DNA from: Paramoeba atlantica
Lineage: Eukaryota > Discosea
NCBI GenBank assembly: GCA_977017575.1
Contig: CDRNVI010000062.1
Span: 1-64,000 of the forward strand
Reading direction: 5' to 3'
DNA length: 64,000 nt
Position 1 is the stretch's first letter. Every line of letters starts with the position of its first letter. The notes under the pieces are model-generated. The model worked only from the letters and a program-made list of their open reading frames with translations, had not been told where the DNA came from and searched no databases. A program made the translations under genes and the position numbers. Below, in pieces: positions 39,597-50,216 of the stretch.

Positions 39597-42500
39597 TCAG
39601 GAAAGCATTTCCTCCCGTGACAGCTCTTCCAGCCTTTGCTGGGTCGCTTTTCGGTATTCCATCTCCTCTTTCTTTCGTTGCGCGAGCTGTGCTTGCTGTG
39701 CTTCCACCAGAGTGTGGGTAACCGGAACCTCCACGTGTCGTATTTCATACCCGACCCCATAGGAGGACTTCGAGGATCCCTCGGTCGCCCCTCCCCCCAC
39801 TCGCTTCTTACGAATCGCTACCCCAAGCGAAACCGTTTGCTGGGTATGGATCTTTTTTTCCGTATTTTTTGAGGATAACAAAAGATCTTTTTCTTTGGCA
39901 TGATCTTCCCCTTTTTCATGGGATAATGATTCCTTGTTTTCGTGAGAGGATCGTAGTAAGGACGTGCGACCGGCCAAAGGGGTAGGACCCAGTCTACGCC
40001 CTCCCATGGATTTAAGGGTATTTTGTAACTTGATGGCATCAAAGCTTTCTTTGGCCGTTTCTCGTAGAAGCCGGTCCATTTCCTCCTCTTCTTTTGGATT
40101 GCTTAATGGTTGATTCGCGTGAGTTGCGTTCTCTTCTTCATCCCATTTTTCGTTCTCAAATTCATTTTCTGCATCGATTTCAGCGTCTTTGGATTGGCTC
40201 TCGTCCCGTGCAGTTGTTTTTTCCTCTTTAGAAACATTTAGACGCTTCATTTCTTCCTCCGTAGTGAGCTCTTCCTCCTCTGTACTTTCCTCCAGTGAAT
40301 CTTGTACCTCCACTTGTTGTAAAAATCGGTCATCCTCAATCGGATGCAACGCTTTATCCATTTCAGCATGTGATAACGCGAAATAATACACATAATCGTT
40401 CACAGGGTCTTGCGAAGCCTCCTGCACTCGTGACTTTGTCATCCCCGCTTTACGCGAAAAAGACGAAAGCGTAAAAGCATGTGCTTTACTGCTCTTGCTG
40501 TTCTTTTTTCCCGAATTTCGCGTTTCTGCTGCCGCTCGATCCAACTCTTTCATCACGCGGTCTAAATTCTCATTTGCCTCCTTTAAGGTTGCAGGAAAGG
40601 CTGAAACGAGATTGAACCCCGCAGGCGATTGTTTCGAAAGCCCTTCATGGACTTCTGCAAATAGAAACCCTAGAGCGACGGGAAGCGGTTTCGGCAAACG
40701 CTGCATGTTTCGAAAAAAATAAAAAAGATAATAAAACAGCCGGGAGCGAAAAAGAGGATCCGTAAACCGTGTTTTAAACCGGGAAAGCGTGAGCGCGTGC
40801 AGGAGGGTAAGCACAAGCCGCGCACGGGCGTAGCCCCCATGGGGGGTGTCCTGCTCCATCCCATACAGCGTTACCATATAGAGAACATAGAAAAGAGTCC
40901 CATCGGTGAGCATACGACGTGAGGCGAACTCACCAAGGAAGCGAATATCGTGGATTCGTTTTTGTATCGCACGAACGGGATGGGGCGACGAAAAGAATTC
41001 GTTTTCTAAATCCTGACGAAGTCGTTCGACAATGTCGTCAATTAAAAGGTGAGTGTGCGTACGCCACATTTTGTCGTTTTTCCACAGAATGTGAAGCACA
41101 TTGGTGAGGTCTTCGATGCCCGTATCCCGCATACGAGCGGTTTTTCGCATCACACGTTGAAGCATTTGGAGATTTTCCGGTTTTGAACAGTCCAGTTTAC
41201 GAATTTGTTTGCTCACGAAACTGACATTGTCACTGGAAAGCTCCACGAAAAGTAAATGGCGAAAGTAACGTTCCAGCATGGGTTTGTCGGTGTCTTTTCG
41301 TGTTGTCTTGGGGACGTTAAGCAATGCTTTCTCCTGGGCCGCTGTTTGGTCTTCTATAATAGATTTACATGTGGAGATGGCAGTCCCGAGACGAAGCTCC
41401 AACTCACCTCCCAGCACACGAATGGATTTTACAAAACTTCGAAGGAGGGATTCGAATTTAGGTCGTGTTACGGCGTTTCGAGTTAAATAGGGACCTACAG
41501 ATTGTAAAAACAGCAGCAGCGATTCCCCATTATGGGATCTCCCTTTGAGTTGCGCAATGTCTCCGCAGTAGGAAAGCAGACGAAGTAAACTTGCACTGGA
41601 ACCGAGTTGGAACTTCGTTGCCTCACACAGCAACGTAACCAATGCGTGTTTAGGGCCGAGATCGGAGAAAGCGGATTGATCGACCATTTTCATCAGCCCC
41701 TCTTCGCATTGTTTGAAGCAAATCTCACCTAAATCGGTCAGAATGGGTTCAGAAGAGGCTTGTAGCATCGCTGCAATGCGTAGCAATCCGGGAGCACTGG
41801 CTTTGTGCTCAAAAGGCATCTCACTGATCGATCGGATCAGTTTTTTCTTACAGGAGAGTAAAAACGAGCGCCCTTGATCCTTGGAATGCCGTGTGCGGTA
41901 TCGATTGAGCGCATGAGAAGGGGATAAAAAGGTAGAAAGCCATGTCTCAGCGGAATGAGAAACTTTTACCAGGTCCATAGCTTCGGACGAAAGCACATGA
42001 TAAAGTAAGCCCAGGTCCTGAGTAACAGATAGCACCGCTTCTTGCTCCTCAACTTCAACATCCGTGTCCGTGAGAGAGGCGGCTCTCGGAGCTCCCAACG
42101 CCTCATCAATCGGAATGGCTATGGAGGCAACATTATGATAAAAGGCTTCCTCGTCTTCCGTTTCAAAAAGTTTATCGCTGGACCAGGAAATCTCCCCCAC
42201 GGAATAAAAAGCAGACAGCCCGGAGAGCAGAACAATATCCGATGTGTTTGCGGAATCTTTTTGAGAAGATTTTAAGTCATCCTGTAACGATGCCAAGGTA
42301 GGGGGGCTTTGTAGAGGAATCAATTCCCCATTCGGGTGTGTCACAACAATAGGGTGAAGTAACTGATAAAGCTTGTCGGCTATTTTTTTCTGCGTCCCGA
42401 ATTGTTCACAAAGCGTCTCGGGAAGCTCCCCGGTACGTCGGATGACTTCCAAATTTTCTTTCCACAACGCTTTCATTTCGGAGTAAACTTCGTCCAAAAT

Positions 42501-43355
42501 GTCAGTACAGAATTGGGAGACGTTTTTTACAAGTTCTTTAAATTCCTCCGCGGACGCCTGGCTGACATAAAGTTCCAAACTGGGCTCTGCACGTGAAACA
42601 ATATCGTCAAAAGATGCAGTTTTATTCCTTTCTTCGCCCGACTCTGATATTTCTTGCCACTGTTTCGCACCATACAAATGACAGCCGATACTTTTTACAA
42701 TAATTTGCACCACGGACAACGCAAGTGTGACAATACCCGATGGAGGAATTAACTCCGGGTTATTTTCTGAATTTTGCAGCGTTTTGAGCGCTTCTCTAGA
42801 AAGGTAGGAACGCTGTAACTGAGAAATAACCCAACGAAACAATTTCCACTCGGTGATAACACCATAGCGAAATAACGCACAACACAGTCGCGTGAGAATG
42901 CGAGATCGGGTCACGTCTTCTGCCTCCTTTCGGGGAGCAAGAAAAAAGGAAAGGGTCCATCGTTTTTTGAGATCTCCTAAAAGGGCAGGAGTAAAGCTTC
43001 CGTAGCGTTGGTGCATCTCTCCACACACCAGGGCAAGGCTCGGTACATCGGATGATTTGGTTTTTCCTTCTAGAACGGTGCTGATAATGTTTCCTGCGGC
43101 CTCGGTAAGATATCGGCTTAGATTAAGTTGTTGCACGTCACGTATCACGACCGGGAGAGAACTGCTTTTGAACTCCGCAATGCGACGAAGAAATATCGCG
43201 GATCTTTTCATGTCACTGGAGAGCTCACGGAGTTGGGCTGTGTCCAGTCGGTACGGTTTGGGTTCCAGATTTCGATTACGAAGCTCCTGGAGGCATTCTG
43301 CGTTCTCTATACAGTCGTTTTCAAGATGGAGATTAGGTGTAGAAAAGGTCGTCAT
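39597..43355 (-). CDS. UPF2: UPF2, regulator of nonsense-mediated mRNA decay
   Basis: 1252-aa scaffold of the NMD complex, bridging UPF1 and UPF3 in the cytoplasm. First MIF4G domain from about residue 25 (LRNRNLEPKP, LNLSRYLTEAAGNI about 77-90, SDVPSLALVCGEMHQRYGSF about 102-121), matching the UPF2 signature. A middle MIF4G-like helical region spans about 460-680. The third MIF4G (from about 700) is the UPF3-binding one, with LERYFRHLLFVELSSD, KQIRKLD, IQKRIHDIRFLGEFASRRML and LFYYLFYFFRN. An acidic stretch (SLEESTEEEELTTEEE) and a charged C-terminus containing HVEVPVTHTLVEAQ, resembling the UPF1-binding tail, follow. The length is typical. Intron-free. The leader before the start is TTCCCTTTCCTAC. 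Confidence 0.92.
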   Translation of the reverse strand: MTTFSTPNLHLENDCIENAECLQELRNRNLEPKPYRLDTAQLRELSSDMKRSAIFLRRIAEFKSSSLPVVIRDVQQLNLSRYLTEAAGNIISTVLEGKTKSSDVPSLALVCGEMHQRYGSFTPALLGDLKKRWTLSFFLAPRKEAEDVTRSRILTRLCCALFRYGVITEWKLFRWVISQLQRSYLSREALKTLQNSENNPELIPPSGIVTLALSVVQIIVKSIGCHLYGAKQWQEISESGEERNKTASFDDIVSRAEPSLELYVSQASAEEFKELVKNVSQFCTDILDEVYSEMKALWKENLEVIRRTGELPETLCEQFGTQKKIADKLYQLLHPIVVTHPNGELIPLQSPPTLASLQDDLKSSQKDSANTSDIVLLSGLSAFYSVGEISWSSDKLFETEDEEAFYHNVASIAIPIDEALGAPRAASLTDTDVEVEEQEAVLSVTQDLGLLYHVLSSEAMDLVKVSHSAETWLSTFLSPSHALNRYRTRHSKDQGRSFLLSCKKKLIRSISEMPFEHKASAPGLLRIAAMLQASSEPILTDLGEICFKQCEEGLMKMVDQSAFSDLGPKHALVTLLCEATKFQLGSSASLLRLLSYCGDIAQLKGRSHNGESLLLFLQSVGPYLTRNAVTRPKFESLLRSFVKSIRVLGGELELRLGTAISTCKSIIEDQTAAQEKALLNVPKTTRKDTDKPMLERYFRHLLFVELSSDNVSFVSKQIRKLDCSKPENLQMLQRVMRKTARMRDTGIEDLTNVLHILWKNDKMWRTHTHLLIDDIVERLRQDLENEFFSSPHPVRAIQKRIHDIRFLGEFASRRMLTDGTLFYVLYMVTLYGMEQDTPHGGYARARLVLTLLHALTLSRFKTRFTDPLFRSRLFYYLFYFFRNMQRLPKPLPVALGFLFAEVHEGLSKQSPAGFNLVSAFPATLKEANENLDRVMKELDRAAAETRNSGKKNSKSSKAHAFTLSSFSRKAGMTKSRVQEASQDPVNDYVYYFALSHAEMDKALHPIEDDRFLQQVEVQDSLEESTEEEELTTEEEMKRLNVSKEEKTTARDESQSKDAEIDAENEFENEKWDEEENATHANQPLSNPKEEEEMDRLLRETAKESFDAIKLQNTLKSMGGRRLGPTPLAGRTSLLRSSHENKESLSHEKGEDHAKEKDLLLSSKNTEKKIHTQQTVSLGVAIRKKRVGGGATEGSSKSSYGVGYEIRHVEVPVTHTLVEAQQAQLAQRKKEEMEYRKATQQRLEELSREEMLS

Positions 43356-43699
43356 GTAGGAAAGGGAATTTATCTATTACTAGTTAGATAGTGGACGTTG
43401 AGCTTTGATTTTTTGCCTTGCGGTACTGGAAAAACCTACTCGGGGTACGGGCTAATGAAATTATTAAGATTAAAATTGTTGCACAATAAAAAATTCACAA
43501 ATTTTTGTTTTCCTGTTTTTTCCTGTTGAATGTGTGTGTCTTTTACAGAAAAAATGATGAAGTCACACATACAGCAGAGGTCTTTGGAGGACGTTGAGAA
43601 CAAACACCGCGTCCAAAGAAGTGACGAAAACCAAACAAAGAAAATATAAACTTATTTAAACACCGAGAACCCTGAAAAAAGAGAAAAAAGAAAAACAGC
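43356..43699. other. Intergenic region upstream of UPF2
   Basis: AT-rich. I see no gene, repeat or structured element apart from the short pyrimidine leader of UPF2 at 43356-43375. Confidence 0.5.
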
Positions 43700-44383
43700 C
43701 TAGCCGCTGAAATCCTCAAACCCTCGAACGCGGGTGAGTATACCATTGTTGACGATAATTTCAGTTCGTGTCACATCATAGTGCAAGCCCTTATACCTTT
43801 CCTCCACGTCCAAAATCCCCTCTAATTTTTTGTTTCTATCCAGATAAATGTCACGCAGAGACGAGGGGAGAACCGAAAAATCAACCCACCCTGAAAAGTC
43901 GTTTCCAGCAATGCTCAAGTATTTTATCGAAGGAGGCAAAGACAGAAAATTCGGCGTTCCAGTAAATTTATTGTCTGAAATGCCGAGATTTTCCAATGAG
44001 GAAGGCAGACATTCAAACGGAACGTTTCCTTCCAATTGATTTCCCCAAAGCTTTAACTCTACTACAGTTCTGGGAAGATAATTCCAATCCAACTCACCAC
44101 TGAGGTAACCGTTGTACCAATAAATGCCCATCACGTTGAGTTCTAAATCGCAATCAATTCCACCCCATTCACATGCGGGGGTATCGGTACTCCACGTGTC
44201 TTGATCCTGTTCCACGTTTTTCACGAATCGTGCCAAGTCATACTCCAGGGGGAGGGGAACTCCAGATACTTTTCCCGGGCGCTGGCCATGTGGAGCTTCT
44301 GAAGCCAATGTACGCAACAAAATGTTGTGGTAGATAGGCATATAGAATGCTTTTTTAGAGTTTCTAATAAGGAAGAGAAACAA
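43700..44383 (-). CDS. Leucine-rich repeat protein (LRR-3), diverged member
   Basis: 227 codons. Cap motif DTWSTDTPACEWGGIDCDLE, then repeats LPRTVVELKLWGNQLEGNVP, LPSSLENLGISDNKFTGTP, LPPSIKYLSIAGNDFSG and LPSSLRDIYLDRNKKLEG. The C-terminus differs from the LRR-1/2/5/6 group. No clear signal peptide: the first Met may be too far upstream, and the Met of MPIYHNILLR at codon 15 is an alternative. No transmembrane segment. A single member here, not flanked by the shared 3' motif. Confidence 0.75.
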   Translation of the reverse strand: MFLFLIRNSKKAFYMPIYHNILLRTLASEAPHGQRPGKVSGVPLPLEYDLARFVKNVEQDQDTWSTDTPACEWGGIDCDLELNVMGIYWYNGYLSGELDWNYLPRTVVELKLWGNQLEGNVPFECLPSSLENLGISDNKFTGTPNFLSLPPSIKYLSIAGNDFSGWVDFSVLPSSLRDIYLDRNKKLEGILDVEERYKGLHYDVTRTEIIVNNGILTRVRGFEDFSG

Positions 44384-44499
44384 AGTTCACCGGCTCGAAT
44401 CAATTTTTTGTCACCGGTTATTCGAGGTTTTGCCACCGGTTATTCGAAGGAGTTTTACCACCGGTTATGGGTAAATCTGAAAAAAAAATACTAAAGGGA

Positions 44500-44640
44500 G
44501 GGCTCGTCTACTGTTGGCAACTTTTTTTGCCAACAATAGCCGATTGCCAACAATAGATGATACAATACCCCCTTTAACCAACAATAGATGGAGCGGCAAT
44601 AAAATCATCTATTGTTGGCCATCAAGGTAACTTACGCTAC
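44500..44640 (+). repeat. AACAATAGATGA-type repeats, left of PAL copy 7
   Basis: Three or more units of GCCAACAATAGATGATTG type, plus one inverted half (CTACTGTTGGCAA). Matching units lie right of the PAL copy at 45690-45775, in the same orientation. Confidence 0.75.
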
Positions 44641-44651
44641 GTTTATTTTTT

Positions 44652-45507
44652 AGGCTCTTCGTTAAACGCGGTGGTTGTTTTCAACTTAGAAGTCACTCAT
44701 GCTGCGCGCTTCGCGTTGAAAACTACCACCGCGTTTAACGAAGAGCCTAAAAAAGAAAGTTTAGCCTGGAAAACGGAAAGATTATAGCCAAAAATAGCCG
44801 AATTTCGGGTAAAAATGGGGTGATTTTCGCGTATTTTTGCTGTCAGAGCACTAAATCCGACATTTGCGCATGGGAAATCACTCGTAGGCATGAATAGAAG
44901 CCTACCAAACGTATTGGGTAGAGAATGCGACTCCAACCATGCCATTCTTTCGACACAAAAATGCCACTTTAGGTCCGAAAAATACTTTTTCACCTTTTTA
45001 GTCAAAAATGGGTCATTTTGAGGGGCGCACCACGGTTAGAAGAAGGGATACCTTGCGAAAACAACTGCGGAGAAAGCTAGTGTAGGTCCCAAACTATCAA
45101 AATACAATAGGGGAAACGATTTTGGAAAAATATTTTTTTTACCATTTTTTTCGCCAAGTTGAAATTTTTTTCAATTTTTTTTTCCGAAAAAATCCGAACT
45201 TGGCGGACCCGTCCTGCGGATACGCGGGGGAGTCACCCCCGGGTAGGGGGGTGGAAAATGCGCGCCAAGACCCCGGCTACCCTTTCTGCGGTTTCGAAAA
45301 CTATTTTTTTCGAAAAAATTTGCTCGACCATGACCCCCCTGGACCCCCAATTTTTTTCAATTTTTTTTAAGTTTTGGACCACCGGAGCCCCCTTTTATAT
45401 TTTTTTCTTCTATTATATTACTGTGTTCCTCTTTATATTTTCACTGTTTTTGTTCACCTTTTTTCTAATAATCGAGGGTAGAGCGGTAGTTTTACAACCA
45501 CCGCAAT
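44652..45507 (-). repeat. PAL repeat, copy 7 (complete)
   Basis: Palindrome 44652-44748; opposite hairpin terminus TAGTTTTACAACCACCGCAA at 45487-45506. Possible imperfect target duplication: ACTTACGCTAC (44630-44640) and ACTTACACTAC (about 45509-45519). The stretch 45520-45689 is low-complexity, with no gene. Confidence 0.8.
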
Positions 45508-45689
45508 CACTTACACTACCGTCGCCCCCCCCCTCACATACACGAGGATACATACATGCACATGTATACGTATCTTCGAAAAAGAGGAAATTTTCGAAAA
45601 GTTTCGAAAAAAGTGGAAATTTTGACCTTAGCAGACTCCAGGATTTTATCCGCCATACATGGCAATGAATCAAAAAAATCAAAATTAAT

Positions 45690-45775
45690 TAAATGTCAAC
45701 AATAACCGATTGCCAACAATAGATGATTTTATTAGTTTGCCAACAATAGATGATTGCGAACAATAGACGTACGCC
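45690..45775 (+). repeat. AACAATAGATGA-type repeats, right of PAL copy 7
   Basis: Units TGTCAACAATAACCGATTG, CCAACAATAGATGATTTTA, GCCAACAATAGATGATTG and GCGAACAATAGACG. Confidence 0.75.
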
Positions 45776-45849
45776 CCCTTTACTGAAGACACTACTGTCC
45801 CTGCCATTAATAATGATAACAATATTTTTTTTGTCATCCCCCGAACCCA

Positions 45850-46735
45850 TTAGCGCACGCCCCTACGGTACCAGTTTTGTACCGCGACATGCGCTATCTG
45901 GGCGTTCCCCTTTTGGATGGATACCCCGATTGCCATGATAAAATGGCTGAGGCAACCATTCTTCTCGCCGGTGGCCTTCCGAGCGACCAGATTTAGAAAC
46001 TGGAGGGTCTCGGGCCCGGGGACACTGTACGTGATGAAGGCTAAAGGGAAGAAATCCATCTCCCCGGCCCCCGCCATTTCCTCGTGAGTGCGCCTTTTGA
46101 GGCGCTCAGCCTGCCTCACGGTGAAGGAGGGCTCAGCTGCCCCCTTATCGACGTAGGACGGGGCCAGTGGGTTTACCACCGTCACGTCCACTAGGACTAG
46201 TTTCCGCCCCAAAAGGAGGCAGATGTCCGGTCCCTGACCGTTATCGAATCTAGGTTCGACTAGGTCTGGGGAGAATCCGTACTGGATTAGTAGGTTGCAG
46301 AAAGTTTCCTTAACCCCCTTGTGACGAGAGGCTTGTGTCTTCCCCCGAACTTTCTTGCAATCCATGGCGTGGACGCAGAACTCCTCATTTTTGAGGGCCG
46401 CGCCGCACACACATTGGATTTCAGGTTCGGAGGTGGGGGCCACCATGTACCGGAGTCTAGCGGCGGTCTCCCATTCGGGATCCCGCATGTAGTACTCCGG
46501 CCTGTTCGGCCACGCATTCATCCACTTGGTCGAGTGGATGTTCTGGATCTGGCGCATGCAGAACAGATGCGTGGCCGACGGTGCCTTGTCCAGAGCAGCC
46601 GCCCCATAAGCGCGTCGCTGCTCCCTGGAGGGGGTGCCGGGGGACTGGCCTTGTAAGGCCTTGACTGCTTTGGCCTGCATGTCCTCCGCTTTGTCTTCGA
46701 AGGGGATGGTGCCCAGGAAGTCCGCCGTAAAAAGT
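45850..46735 (-). pseudogene. RLE-type LINE C-terminal remnant (zinc-binding and endonuclease-like part)
   Basis: About 290 codons open. It contains a Cys/His cluster (QCVCGAALKNEEFCVHAMDC) followed by RHKGVKETFCNLLIQYG and a restriction-like endonuclease core: EPRFDNGQGPDICLLLGRK with LVLVDVTVVNP (the PD...D/E-x-K fold of R2/CRE-type elements). The C-terminus reads NAQIAHVAVQNWYRRGVR. The RT is missing: coding similarity stops near 46735. CRE/SLACS elements of kinetoplastids use this endonuclease class, but family assignment needs a search. A related 3' piece is at 16234-16510. Confidence 0.7.
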
Positions 46736-46852
46736 TATTTACGAACGGCGTCGTTCCCATGGCTCCCATCCCCCCGAGCAAGGTTTCGGAACATGCGGTG
46801 ATGGCCGCATAACAATAAACTTCAAGAATGATAATGATTTCTTGGTCAGAAC

Positions 46853-47626
46853 CCAATATTGCACACTCTCGAAAAAAAAATGTATTTTAAAATTTTCGAT
46901 GCCATAAATTTTCTAACACGAAAATGTCTCAGAACAGAAGTACATGTGTATTTTATGTCCTCAAATATTCTTTTTCGGGGGCATTTTTGATACTTTATTA
47001 GTCTGTCGTTGTACTTTTCGGCCATAGCACGGAGGCGTGCCTCTCGAGAGTCCTCATTTCTTCCCAGACTCCCCCCTCAGAAGTTAATCTCTTTTTAAGC
47101 ATAGAATTTGCCCCTTTCACCGTGCTAGTATGAACCCGCACTCTTCGGCTATATTCGTTCTTTTCATTGAGTGTGTATACCCAATGAGGCCTAGGATAGA
47201 TTGTGTGGGGGGTGAGTCGATATCTGCGGGAGAGAAAAGGAGACTCCGGCGCTCGACAAGTACGCACTGGATATAAAAAAAATACCCATCGCTCCCCCCC
47301 CCCTGGATAACGTATGTGATTTGTGAATGTCCTCGCTCACATTTCACTGTTTGAGCTATTAGTTTGGGCCCCTGAGCCATAAAATGCACTGACCTGCATC
47401 CCAGGAGCCAACTTTGCTCATGCCAATGCTCTTAACACAAGAAATATCCGGGCATCCTGCGCAAACCGGAGTAAAATTTTCCTAAGTCATGCGGAAGGAG
47501 CGCTTGTAAGACAAAAATGAACATAAATAAGCTAAGAAACGATGTCTAACGATTTTACTAGACGAAAATAAAAATTGGAAAAGTGTTAAAGTTGGGCGAA
47601 AAAAAATATTTTTTGTGCAATATTGG
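46853..47626. repeat. 775 bp repeat with CCAATATTGCACA ends, copy 1
   Basis: Begins CCAATATTGCACA and ends TGTGCAATATTGG, i.e. 13 bp inverted ends. The interior is about as similar to 51419-52190 as one expects of an old pair (for example CTCCCCCCTCAGAAGT in both). No credible ORF. Some flanking bases are also shared, so the ends may not be exact element boundaries. Confidence 0.7.
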
Positions 47627-47649
47627 ATTAATTCCACCGATTTCTTATT

Positions 47650-48010
47650 TAGGATCTTCGTTAAACGCGGTGGTTGCTTTCAACTTAGAAGTCACTCATG
47701 CCGCGCGATTCGCGTTGAAAACTGCATACGCGTTTAACGCAGAGCCTAGAGAAGAAAAATTGGTTACGAAAGCCGAAGAAACCGGACGGCTTTAAACCAA
47801 AAATAGCCGATTTTTAGGTAAAAATAGGGGCATTTTTGCGTAGATTTACGCTCAGAACACTAAATCCAACATTTGTGTGTGAGAAATCACTCGTAGGCAT
47901 GAATACAAGACTACTGCACGTAATGGGTAAATAATGCGACTTCAACCACACCATTCTTCCGACACAAAAACCCTTTAGGTCCGAATTTTTGTTTTGCACA
48001 ACTTTAATCA
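47650..48010 (-). repeat. PAL repeat, copy 9 (diverged, truncated)
   Basis: Diverged palindrome 47650-47746 (AGGATCTTCGTTAAACGCGG) with about 260 bp of the inverted body. The rest is lost. The most degenerate large copy. Confidence 0.7.
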
Positions 48011-48073
48011 TTCAGCCACCACCGGTCGTATTTAGCCCAAATGAGTCCTTGAACAGACTTAAATTTAGTGCTA
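48011..48073 (+). repeat. LRR 3'-flank motif without a gene
   Basis: CCACCACCGGTCGTATTTAG through GAGTCCTTGAACAGACTTAA, as found just downstream of LRR-5 (52388-52466) and LRR-6 (54599-54678). No LRR gene accompanies it here. Confidence 0.65.
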
Positions 48074-48141
48074 AAGCTAATATCCTGCTTTACTCTCGTG
48101 GCCAAGCTCACGCGGTTTCCGAGGCAGAGACCGACCTACAG

Positions 48142-48720
48142 TGCTCGTAAAAATTAGTGTATTTTTAATTAGTGTCGGTCGAGAAAATGACACTAAACGG
48201 GGGCCCGGGATAACATACCTGTAACACGTTAACATACCTGGGGGGTATGTTATCGTGAACAGGGGTGGATAACATACCCCCCCCTCTGGATTTTGGAGTT
48301 TAGGGGTCAATTTTCTTTTTGAGATTTTTTTACATGTGTAATACTGATAATTTTTTTGTCAACATGTGCACTCAAGAACTGAGTGGTATCCATGAAGAAA
48401 TTCCAAGCGAGATTGTTTCGTCGGAGGATGAAGAGGAAGACGAGGAGGAAGAAGAGGAGGAAGATATTGACAATTCAGGAGTATTTTCGAAGACATAGTT
48501 GTCCTGAAATTGTGGAGTAAAATACATGTATATTATTGTATATTACATGTATATTGGAGTAATTTTTTGAATTGGTGAATCATATTCTTCAAAAAAAATG
48601 ATGGCATAAAAGTTAACATACCTGTAACAGCGTAAACATACCTGTAACACGATAACATACCGGGGGGGTATGTTATCCTGTAACACCGTTTAATTAAAGA
48701 TATACTAATTTTTACGAAGC
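48142..48720. mobile_element. Nested inverted-repeat elements; inner one TA-flanked (48196-48690)
   Basis: Inner element: ends AACGGGGGCCCGGGATAAC and, inverted at the right, AACGGTGTTACAGGATAAC; flanked by TA at 48194-48195 and 48691-48692. Several CATACCTGTAACACG-like sub-repeats lie near both ends. Outer inverted repeat: CTCGTAAAAATTAGTGTAT at 48144-48162 and its counterpart at 48700-48720. A 44-codon ORF at 48364-48498 (MCTQELSGIHEEIPSEIVSS, then a Glu/Asp run) may be a transposase N-terminus remnant; this is a guess. Confidence 0.7.
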
Positions 48721-48722
48721 TA

Positions 48723-49102
48723 AACCACTGTCCGGGTTAATATTCCTGGTAGGAATATTAAGAGGGTAATAGGAATATTGCGGGGGTTGTTTACAACCTC
48801 TGCTTCTCCCTTCTTTAAGGTGTCCGGGGTAGGGTGGATCCAGCAGTGTGAGAAAAGGGGGTCCAGCCCCCCTATCCTCGATTTGGGCACAAATCACTGT
48901 GCTTAAAAACGTAGGTCCCGGGACTCGAACCCAGGTAGTCCAGTGGGTAAGACCTGCCGTTCATAATCTGGTGGTCGCAGGTTCGAAGCGGCGCGAAAAA
49001 AAACTTGGTCCTTTTTTGTTAATTTTTTAACATTCCTATGCCTCGTAATATTCCTATACCCTCTTAATATTCCTACCAGGAATATTAACCCGGACAGTGG
49101 TT
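48723..49102. mobile_element. TA-flanked inverted-repeat element carrying tRNA-like sequence
   Basis: 380 bp with ends AACCACTGTCCGGGTTAATA on both sides (inverted), flanked by TA at 48721-48722 and 49103-49104. About 45 bp of each end pair. The interior carries a tRNA-Met-like stretch and half of the GC hairpin (GAAGCGGCGCG). Confidence 0.8.
48930..48985 (+). pseudogene. tRNA-Met(CAU)-like fragment
   Basis: TAGTCCAGTGGGTAAGACC (A-box-like), an anticodon-loop-like TTCATAA with CAT, then TCTGGTGGTCGCAGGTTCGA, which resembles the 3' half of an elongator tRNA-Met. Anticodon and T stems do not pair properly, and the 3' end runs into a GC hairpin. Just upstream (48916-48931) is an inverted B box (GGACTCGAACCC). 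A chimeric relic, not a gene. Confidence 0.45.
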
Positions 49103-49430
49103 TAAAAAATTAGCAGAAAAGCACCAAAGTTTTTTTCGCGCCACGAAGCGGCGCGATCTTTGATCTTGTGCTCGTTTTGGTCTGTTCGGGTCTTGTGTGC
49201 GCGTTGGGGTTGCTATTTTGATGAAAAAATCATACCAAAAAGGGATTTTTGAGGGATAAATTGTGTGGATCTCAAGCAAAGACAGGGTAGGTGTCAGGGA
49301 GAGGGGGGGTAGGAATATTAAGCACCATTGGACCCCCAGCAATTTCGGTGCATTTCTGGGGCCACTATGGGACAACCGGTGCCACGATTGGACACTTCAA
49401 AGTTTAAGTTGTGCATTTTGTTTGCATTTA
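49103..49430. other. Stretch between two TA-flanked elements
   Basis: Contains a GC hairpin (CGCGCCACGAAGCGGCGCG, 49137-49155) and GGTAGGAATATTAAG (49308-49322), both motifs of the neighbouring elements. Probably remains of a further element. No gene. Confidence 0.45.
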
Positions 49431-49780
49431 AACCCTGTTCCGGGTTATTGTGCCCCCCTGCACAACAACTGGCTCTAGGCACAATAACTAAATATTGGAA
49501 AAAACCAAAAAAAGGGTAAAAAAAAATTGGCGCCGCTTCGCGGCGCCTTTTTTGTAAACAAACACGTTCATGTGCAGAATGAGTTCTATTTAACGAATGC
49601 GTTGCTGAACAAACACCGTTTTTTTCGAGAAAATGGGAATAAAAAACCTGCAAAAACATGCGGCGCCGCTTCGCGGCGCCATATTTGGGAGGGGGGGGCA
49701 CAATAACAGTCGTCGTTTTCACTTATTGTGCCCCCCCTGCACAATAAGTAGCTCTAGGCACAATAACCCGGAACAGGGTT
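49431..49780. mobile_element. TA-flanked inverted-repeat element with two internal GC hairpins
   Basis: 350 bp. Ends AACCCTGTTCCGGGTTATTG (inverted pair), TA at 49429-49430 and 49781-49782. Sub-terminal GCACAATAA repeats. Two copies of GGCGCCGCTTCGCGGCGCC inside, at 49529-49547 and 49662-49680. No ORF: a MITE. Confidence 0.85.
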
Positions 49781-49800
49781 TAAGTTGTGTAAACTTAAAC

Positions 49801-50216
49801 TACTAAGTTTAGGTCAGATTAAACGAAGTTTGCACACTTTGCAAAAAAATTCTAAAAGTGACTAAATATCAGTGAATTCCAAAGAAAATCAAAATGATGC
49901 AGACAAGACGATTTCCGCACAAAACAATGCCACATCCAACAAAACTCGTACCAGCGGGCTTAACCTCACTTAACCTCACTAAACGGAAGACGTGTGACAC
50001 AGTTTATTTCAAGATACCCACAACAAAACCCACCATCAAAGTGATTGATCATGATTTTACCCGTACCTGAGAACGTAAAAAGGTCAAAGATACTAGCAAA
50101 GATTTTAAACTACATATATTTTGCAAGCAGCAGAAACAAAAAATATTAATAAGAAAGATTGTTTTAATTTTTTTTGAAGAAAAGTGCAAACTTCGTTCAA
50201 TTCCACCTAAGTTTAC
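49801..50216. repeat. Inverted-repeat element, about 415 bp
   Basis: Left AAGTTTAGGTCAGATTAAAC then GAAGTTTGCAC; right end is the imperfect inverse (GTGCAAACTTCGTTCAATTC). Duplicated CTTAACCTCACT inside. The following 50217-50403 is AGGTA-rich, with no gene. Confidence 0.6.
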
